NCBI GenBank assembly: GCA_002293005.1
Contig: DBCJ01000063.1
Location: 1 to 9,827, forward strand
Length of the DNA stretch: 9,827 bases
From: Ignavibacteria bacterium UBA961
GTDB taxonomy: Bacteria; Bacteroidota; Ignavibacteria; Kapaibacteriales; UBA961
Direction of reading: 5' to 3'
Part shown: positions 5,675 through 9,827 of the stretch, piece by piece
How the letters are laid out: each line of letters starts with the position of its first letter
Position numbering within the stretch: the stretch's first letter is position 1
The notes under the pieces: generated by a model
Database searches by the model: none
The model's input: only the letters and a program-made list of their open reading frames with translations
What the model was told of the DNA's origin: nothing
Translations under genes and position numbers: made by a program

Positions 5675-6937
5675 ATGGACAAATTAATCATTCATGGTGG
5701 ACAGCGCCTCGAAGGCACTGTCAGAATTTCCGGTGCCAAAAATGCGGCATTGGCTTTGATTCCGGCGGCTTTGCTTGCTCCTGGAAAGAATCTCATCACT
5801 AATACTCCCAATATCAAAGATGTCAAAACCGTGTCTCGACTCCTCGAGGCAATGGGAGCGCATTGCATGCTCGAAGGCGAGAATCTTATGATAGATTCTT
5901 CGGGAGTGAATTCATTTGAAGCTCCCTATGAACATGTGAAGCAGATGCGTGCATCCATCAATGTATTGGGTCCATTACTTGCACGCTTCGGTGAGGCCAG
6001 AGTATCGCTTCCCGGTGGCTGTGCATTTGGACCACGCCCCGTTGATTTGCATCTTAAGGGATTTGAAAAACTCGGTGCCGAAATCACCATTGAAAATGGA
6101 TATATCCATGCAGTGGCGAAGGAATTGAAAGGTAATCGCATTCATTTTGATATATCAAGTGTAGGTGCCACGGAAAATGTGCTCACCGCCGCAGTGAAGG
6201 CAAAAGGCACGACAATCATGACAAATGCTGCCATGGAACCGGAAGTAACGGCCCTCGCGGAAATGCTTGTGAAGATGGGAGCGAAGATTGATGGGATTGG
6301 TACAACAACATTGACTATTGAAGGTGTTGATGAATTACATCCCGTCGAATTTGCGAATATACCTGATAGAATAGAGGCGGCGACATTTTTGATAGCCGCC
6401 GCGATGAGTCGTGGCGATGTCATGCTCGAGAATGTATATCCCGGACATTTGGATGCCGTTCTTGCAAAGATGGAAGAAGCAGGCGTGCAATTGGATATTC
6501 AGGAGAATCGCATTCGTGTAAGGATGGACGGACTTCCAAAACCAACAGACATGACAACGGCGGTCTATCCGGGATTTCCCACGGATGTCCAAGCGCAATG
6601 GATTGCATTCATGCTTTGCGCGAATGGAGCAAGTAGAATAACGGATACGATTTATCATACAAGATTCCATCATGTGCCCGAATTGCAAAGATTGGGGGCA
6701 CATATTGAAATGGCTGAGAATTCTGCGATTGTATTTGGCGGACATCCTCTGACGGGCGCAACCGTAATGTCATCCGATCTTCGTGCAAGCGCTTCGCTGC
6801 TCATTTCAGCATTAATTGCAGAAGGCAGAAGTGAAGTATTGAGAGTCTATCACATCGATCGTGGTTATGAAGAAATCGAGAAGAAATTTGGTCAATTAGG
6901 AGCATCGATTGAGCGTGTCAAAACCGAGGAATTTTAA
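5675..6937 (+). CDS. murA: UDP-N-acetylglucosamine 1-carboxyvinyltransferase (MurA)
   Basis: Transfers enolpyruvate from PEP to UDP-GlcNAc, the first committed step of peptidoglycan synthesis, in the cytosol. At 420 residues it matches the E. coli enzyme (419). Key residues are Lys22-Asn23 in ISGAKNAALA, Cys116 in SLPGGCAFGPRPVDLH (the PEP-binding and fosfomycin-target cysteine), TENVL near 167-171, and Asp304 in FPTDVQAQ (the catalytic aspartate). With Cys116 present, the enzyme is predicted to be fosfomycin-sensitive. The start at 5675 gives the family N-terminus MDKLIIHGGQRLEG, has AGAGAG four bases upstream, and lies downstream of the promoter candidate. An in-frame ATG at 5573 would add 34 residues with no counterpart. 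The last 29 bases overlap the start of the EnvC-like gene. Confidence 0.97.
   Translation: MDKLIIHGGQRLEGTVRISGAKNAALALIPAALLAPGKNLITNTPNIKDVKTVSRLLEAMGAHCMLEGENLMIDSSGVNSFEAPYEHVKQMRASINVLGPLLARFGEARVSLPGGCAFGPRPVDLHLKGFEKLGAEITIENGYIHAVAKELKGNRIHFDISSVGATENVLTAAVKAKGTTIMTNAAMEPEVTALAEMLVKMGAKIDGIGTTTLTIEGVDELHPVEFANIPDRIEAATFLIAAAMSRGDVMLENVYPGHLDAVLAKMEEAGVQLDIQENRIRVRMDGLPKPTDMTTAVYPGFPTDVQAQWIAFMLCANGASRITDTIYHTRFHHVPELQRLGAHIEMAENSAIVFGGHPLTGATVMSSDLRASASLLISALIAEGRSEVLRVYHIDRGYEEIEKKFGQLGASIERVKTEEF
6898..6902 (+). promoter_or_regulatory. Ribosome binding site that sets the TTG start of the EnvC-like gene
   Basis: AGGAG inside the 3' end of murA, six bases before TTG at 6909. The next in-frame candidate, GTG at 6915, would be twelve bases away, which is too far. 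Spacing therefore favours TTG. Confidence 0.65.
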
Positions 6938-8357
6938 TAGGATTCTCACATTGATACCCATTCTTTTGATGGCATTTTGCTTCTTATCAATGAATGGACC
7001 AATGCTCGGTGCTTCTCAAAAGAAAGCGCAGAAGAAAAAGACTGTCCAAATCAAGAAGAATAAACAGAAAGTCAAGAAGAAAAAAACAGTGATTGCAATT
7101 GGTAAATCGCGGGATGAACAGTCATTGCATGCAATCAAAAAAGACATTGAAAAAGCAAAGAAGAAAGTTGGGGAATTGGAGCTTGAAGAAAAAAATACAT
7201 TGAAGGGATTGGCTCGCACAAAAAAACAGCAATTGATGGTCAAGGAGCAAGTTGGTAAAATCATGAATGAGGTTCGTGATTTACAGGATACACTTGAGAC
7301 TATACGGCAAACTGAGAATTCGATCAAAGGTAAATTGAATTTGGCCAAGATGTCCTATGCTCGCATTGCCAAGAAATATCAAACCTTGATGCAAAAACAT
7401 GCTCCTGATATAGCGATTTCCAATGATATTCTCACCGGAACGGGAAATACCGGAGATCTGTCAAAGATTGCAAGATTACCATCATATCTGAAGCAAATGC
7501 ACACTAAGTTAGTGCTTCAACTAAAGGAAATGCAATCCTTGCAAGGCGAATTGAATTCCCAACAAGAATTGATTTCCATGCATTCTTCAAGACAGGAGCG
7601 ATTGCTGAAGGAATCCGAGTATGAACAGCAGAATATTCGTAATCTGATTGTAGAGCAAAAGAAGAAACTTGCAAATGTTCGATCGAGCAAAGAAGATGTG
7701 CAGAGAGAGCTCGAGAAGAAGGAGCAAAGTGCAAAACAATTGGCAGGATTCATTTCAACGATGGTGCGAAATGACAAGGTCAAAAAAGAAGTGAAGATCG
7801 AATCAAAAGTCAAAGAAGTGGTCAAGCCGAGAACCATTGCTTCTGAAACAAAAAAAGAAGATATCCCGATCAAGAAAAAAACAGATAAGTCCGAAGAGCA
7901 ATATGTTGCCGTGCAAGAGTCCAAGCAGAATCGCAATGACAATACACGTGTACAATCACTTTCAGAATCTTTTTCCGGTGGATTCCGCTGGCCTTCTTCG
8001 GGCAAGAGAATTCTTCGTGGTTTTGGACAATACAGAAATTCCGTGACGAATACGGTATTGGATAATCCTGGACTTGATATTGCCTGTACATCGGGTAGTT
8101 CGGCATTATGTGCCGCCGCGGGAACCGTGTCACTTGTACATTGGCTACCGGGTTATAATTCAATGGTTATTGTGGATCATGGCAATTCGTATCGCACTGT
8201 ATATGCAAATTTGTCTTCCACTGCAGTAAAAAAGGGTCAGTCAATTGATGCGGGTGGCTTGATTGGTCGTACAACTCAATCCGTGGATGGGGAATTTCTG
8301 CATTTTGAGATTTGGAAGGGGAAACAACGGATGAATCCACTCTCTTATCTTCGATAA
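6909..8357 (+). CDS. EnvC-like murein hydrolase activator: signal peptide, coiled coil, degenerate LytM domain
   Basis: A 482-residue exported protein. Residues 1-35 look like a signal peptide (KPRNFNR then a hydrophobic core ILTLIPILLMAFCFL). Residues 38-59 are extremely lysine-rich (13 Lys in 22). Residues 70-300 form a long charged coiled coil, 300-357 a Lys/Glu/Ser linker, and about 358-482 a C-terminal LytM (peptidase M23) fold from WPSSGKRILRGFG to LHFEIWKGKQRMNPLSYL. Zinc and catalytic positions are eroded: HxGxD reads NPGLD (Asn386, Asp390), YxHL reads YANL (Asn434), and HLH reads FLH (Phe463, His465). It is therefore probably not a protease but an activator of cell-wall amidases, as E. 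coli EnvC is. Related Bacteroidota EnvC proteins, as I recall them, show the same losses. The TTG start within murA suggests translational coupling. Confidence 0.88.
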   Translation: MSVSKPRNFNRILTLIPILLMAFCFLSMNGPMLGASQKKAQKKKTVQIKKNKQKVKKKKTVIAIGKSRDEQSLHAIKKDIEKAKKKVGELELEEKNTLKGLARTKKQQLMVKEQVGKIMNEVRDLQDTLETIRQTENSIKGKLNLAKMSYARIAKKYQTLMQKHAPDIAISNDILTGTGNTGDLSKIARLPSYLKQMHTKLVLQLKEMQSLQGELNSQQELISMHSSRQERLLKESEYEQQNIRNLIVEQKKKLANVRSSKEDVQRELEKKEQSAKQLAGFISTMVRNDKVKKEVKIESKVKEVVKPRTIASETKKEDIPIKKKTDKSEEQYVAVQESKQNRNDNTRVQSLSESFSGGFRWPSSGKRILRGFGQYRNSVTNTVLDNPGLDIACTSGSSALCAAAGTVSLVHWLPGYNSMVIVDHGNSYRTVYANLSSTAVKKGQSIDAGGLIGRTTQSVDGEFLHFEIWKGKQRMNPLSYLR

Positions 8358-8434
8358 CTCTTCTCAAAGCTCTTACCTCGCAAAGCCATCATGATTTCGT
8401 ATCTTCGTGATAGTAAAATCTGCATGGAACACGC

Positions 8435-9676
8435 ATGAAATTATTCACGCCGGGAATATGGCGCTCACTCACCAAGTGGCAAATCAAGGTGCTTCTTGCA
8501 TCCTTTGCATTTGTGATGGTCATAAGTGTATTGCTATACACTCAGCAATTAGCCAATGAACTGATTCAGCGTGAAAAAAAGATTGTTACTTTTTATGCTG
8601 ATATTTACAAGCATTATCTCTCAGATGTGAATGCCAATGCAGATGACTTTTTGTTTTTGCTAGACCGTATCATTCCAACCATTCCATTTCCGGTGATTTT
8701 CACTGATGCCGAAGGGAATCCCAATAGACCATTCTCGCAATTCACATTGAATATTGATGTAGATACTTCTCTTGCGCCTGAGAGAGTGAAAATAGAGGAA
8801 AAGAAATTGGTGCAATTGCTCAAAACAATGAGTGAAACATATGAGCCGATTGCCATCAAGGACGCTGATGGAATGATCTTGGGTAAAATCTACTATACCA
8901 ATTCAGCACTCATCAGGCAGATGCAATTATTGCCATATATCGAAATCATCATTGTATCCGCATTTATTTTCATTGGTTATATCGCATTCAGTTTTGTGCG
9001 AAGAACTGAGGAATCGAATGTTTGGGTGGGAATGGCAAAAGAGGCCGCGCATCAATTGGGAACACCTCTTTCCAGTTTATTGGGTTGGCTTGAAATATTG
9101 CGTATGAACAATGATGATCCTAATGCGGTGCAGGAAACGGCCAAAGAAATGGAACATGATTTACATCGCTTGAACACAATTGCGAATCGTTTCTCAAAGA
9201 TTGGATCTGAGCCGGCAAAGAAGCGTGAAAATATTTCTGACATCGTTGAAAAAGTATGTTCATACCTTGAAAAAAGGGTGCCGCATCTTGGAAGAAAAGT
9301 CAGCATCGTACGCAATCTTGAAGATGATATTTATGTGAATGCTAATGGTGAATTGATTGGGTGGGTGATTGAAAATGTCGTGAAAAACGGAGTTGAATCG
9401 ATTGATTCCACTTCGGGTGTGATCACGGTGAATTTGACAAAATCACCCAAAGGTAAAGTGATCATACAATTGAAAGACAATGGAAAGGGAATGTCGGGTC
9501 CGGTGCGCAGAAGAATCTTTGAACCCGGATTCACAACTAAGAAAAGAGGTTGGGGATTGGGTCTTTCACTTTCAAAACGCATCATCGAAAAGTATCATGA
9601 TGGACGAATCTATGTGAAAGATTCCGTGAGTGGAAAGGGTACAACATTTATCATTGAATTACCGGCTATTTCATGA
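8435..9676 (+). CDS. Membrane sensor histidine kinase
   Basis: A 413-residue two-component sensor kinase. TM1 is about 18-37 and TM2 about 166-188, enclosing a 125-residue extracytoplasmic sensor region (the stretch FPVIFTDAEGNPNRPF is reminiscent of a small PAS/Cache-like fold, but this is unproven). No HAMP domain follows TM2. The phosphoacceptor His206 lies in AKEAAHQLGTPLSSLLGW, a Bacteroidota-style H-box with HQLGTP in place of HELRTP. The ATP-binding domain has an N-box at ENVVKNGVES (313-322), G1 DNGKGM (348-353), F-box IFEPGFTTK (361-369) and G2 GWGLGLSLS (372-380), so all catalytic motifs are intact. No response regulator is in the window. It follows the EnvC-like gene by 77 bases without a terminator, has no clear Shine-Dalgarno, and overlaps the next gene by ATGA. 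Confidence 0.95.
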   Translation: MKLFTPGIWRSLTKWQIKVLLASFAFVMVISVLLYTQQLANELIQREKKIVTFYADIYKHYLSDVNANADDFLFLLDRIIPTIPFPVIFTDAEGNPNRPFSQFTLNIDVDTSLAPERVKIEEKKLVQLLKTMSETYEPIAIKDADGMILGKIYYTNSALIRQMQLLPYIEIIIVSAFIFIGYIAFSFVRRTEESNVWVGMAKEAAHQLGTPLSSLLGWLEILRMNNDDPNAVQETAKEMEHDLHRLNTIANRFSKIGSEPAKKRENISDIVEKVCSYLEKRVPHLGRKVSIVRNLEDDIYVNANGELIGWVIENVVKNGVESIDSTSGVITVNLTKSPKGKVIIQLKDNGKGMSGPVRRRIFEPGFTTKKRGWGLGLSLSKRIIEKYHDGRIYVKDSVSGKGTTFIIELPAIS

Positions 9677-9827
9677 GATATTTCATTTGCATCTTCTTTT
9701 GTTTGGTGATTTCCCTCGATGCTTTTTGCTCGGAATCATTCATCCTGAAATTTAAAACGGGTACCGTGGAGTTTGCTGAGTGGAGAAGATCGGGTAGGAG
9801 TGGGAATATTGAATCTTTGCAAAAAGT
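9673..9827 (+). CDS. Secreted protein of unknown function, N-terminal part (cut by right edge)
   Basis: The first 51 residues are visible. Residues 1-20 form a signal peptide (MRYF then the hydrophobic ICIFFCLVISLDAF, with a likely cut after CS). The mature start reads ESFILKFKTGTVEF then AEWRRSGRSGNIESL. The ILKFKTGT phrase resembles the beginning of the propeptide of secreted subtilisin-like proteases (IVKFK.GT), but this is too little to name a family. The ATG overlaps the TGA of the histidine kinase (ATGA), so translation is probably coupled and the protein may be functionally tied to the sensor. Confidence 0.75.
   Translation, partial: MRYFICIFFCLVISLDAFCSESFILKFKTGTVEFAEWRRSGRSGNIESLQK

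Noticed and set aside
7517..8005. 162-residue open frame antisense to the EnvC-like gene
   Set aside because: Ser/Phe/Cys-rich translation caused by Lys/Glu-rich codons on the other strand. No family resemblance.
8400..8407. TATCTTCG as a promoter for the histidine kinase
   Set aside because: One mismatch to TAnnTTTG, and no TTG 19-21 bases upstream. The kinase may simply be read from the murA promoter.
8424..8438. Four-codon open frame (MEHA) whose TGA overlaps the kinase ATG
   Set aside because: It could be a coupled leader peptide, but it has no Shine-Dalgarno and so short a frame is expected by chance.

Overview
The window looks like a core chromosomal region from a member of the Bacteroidota/Chlorobiota/Ignavibacteriota group, more likely the Chlorobiota-Ignavibacteria-Kapabacteria side than Bacteroidia. 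The evidence is a short primary sigma factor of the Bacteroidota kind (no region 1.1), an EF-P with the tip loop TPGNLRA in place of the usual PGKG, an EnvC family protein with the degenerate LytM residues typical of this group, a histidine kinase with an AAHQLGTP H-box, and promoter candidates of the form TAnnTTTG rather than TATAAT. This placement is recalled from family sequences, not searched. No mobile element, CRISPR array or phage gene is visible.

Left block, minus strand, read from right to left: tRNA-Cys(GCA), efp, accB and the start of accC, which runs off the left edge. The spacing suggests one transcription unit headed by the tRNA, with a terminator-like hairpin between efp and accB. 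It supplies a translation factor and the biotin carrier and biotin carboxylase of acetyl-CoA carboxylase (fatty-acid synthesis). A divergent promoter region (1639-1847) separates it from the next block.

Middle block: a plus-strand amino-acid permease of the APC/CAT type ends in a strong terminator. That terminator lies directly against an orphan SAM-dependent methyltransferase gene. The methyltransferase converges with the primary sigma factor gene at a 10-bp bidirectional terminator. gatC lies upstream of the sigma factor gene on the same strand.

Right block, plus strand: a second divergent promoter region (5482-5674) leads to murA. An EnvC-like LytM protein overlaps the end of murA and starts at TTG. 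After 77 bases comes a membrane sensor histidine kinase, which overlaps by ATGA with a secreted-protein gene cut by the right edge. murA makes the first committed peptidoglycan precursor and EnvC-like proteins activate peptidoglycan amidases, so the first two genes form a cell-wall pair. The kinase and secreted protein may form a separate envelope module.

The window is mostly housekeeping, and I found no convincing new multi-gene system. The points most worth a second look are an EF-P lacking the normally modified tip lysine, in the same window as a primary sigma factor that carries a PPPD stall motif; two terminator-like hairpins placed immediately before genes with no room for a promoter; the tRNA-efp linkage; and the kinase coupled to an unidentified secreted protein.
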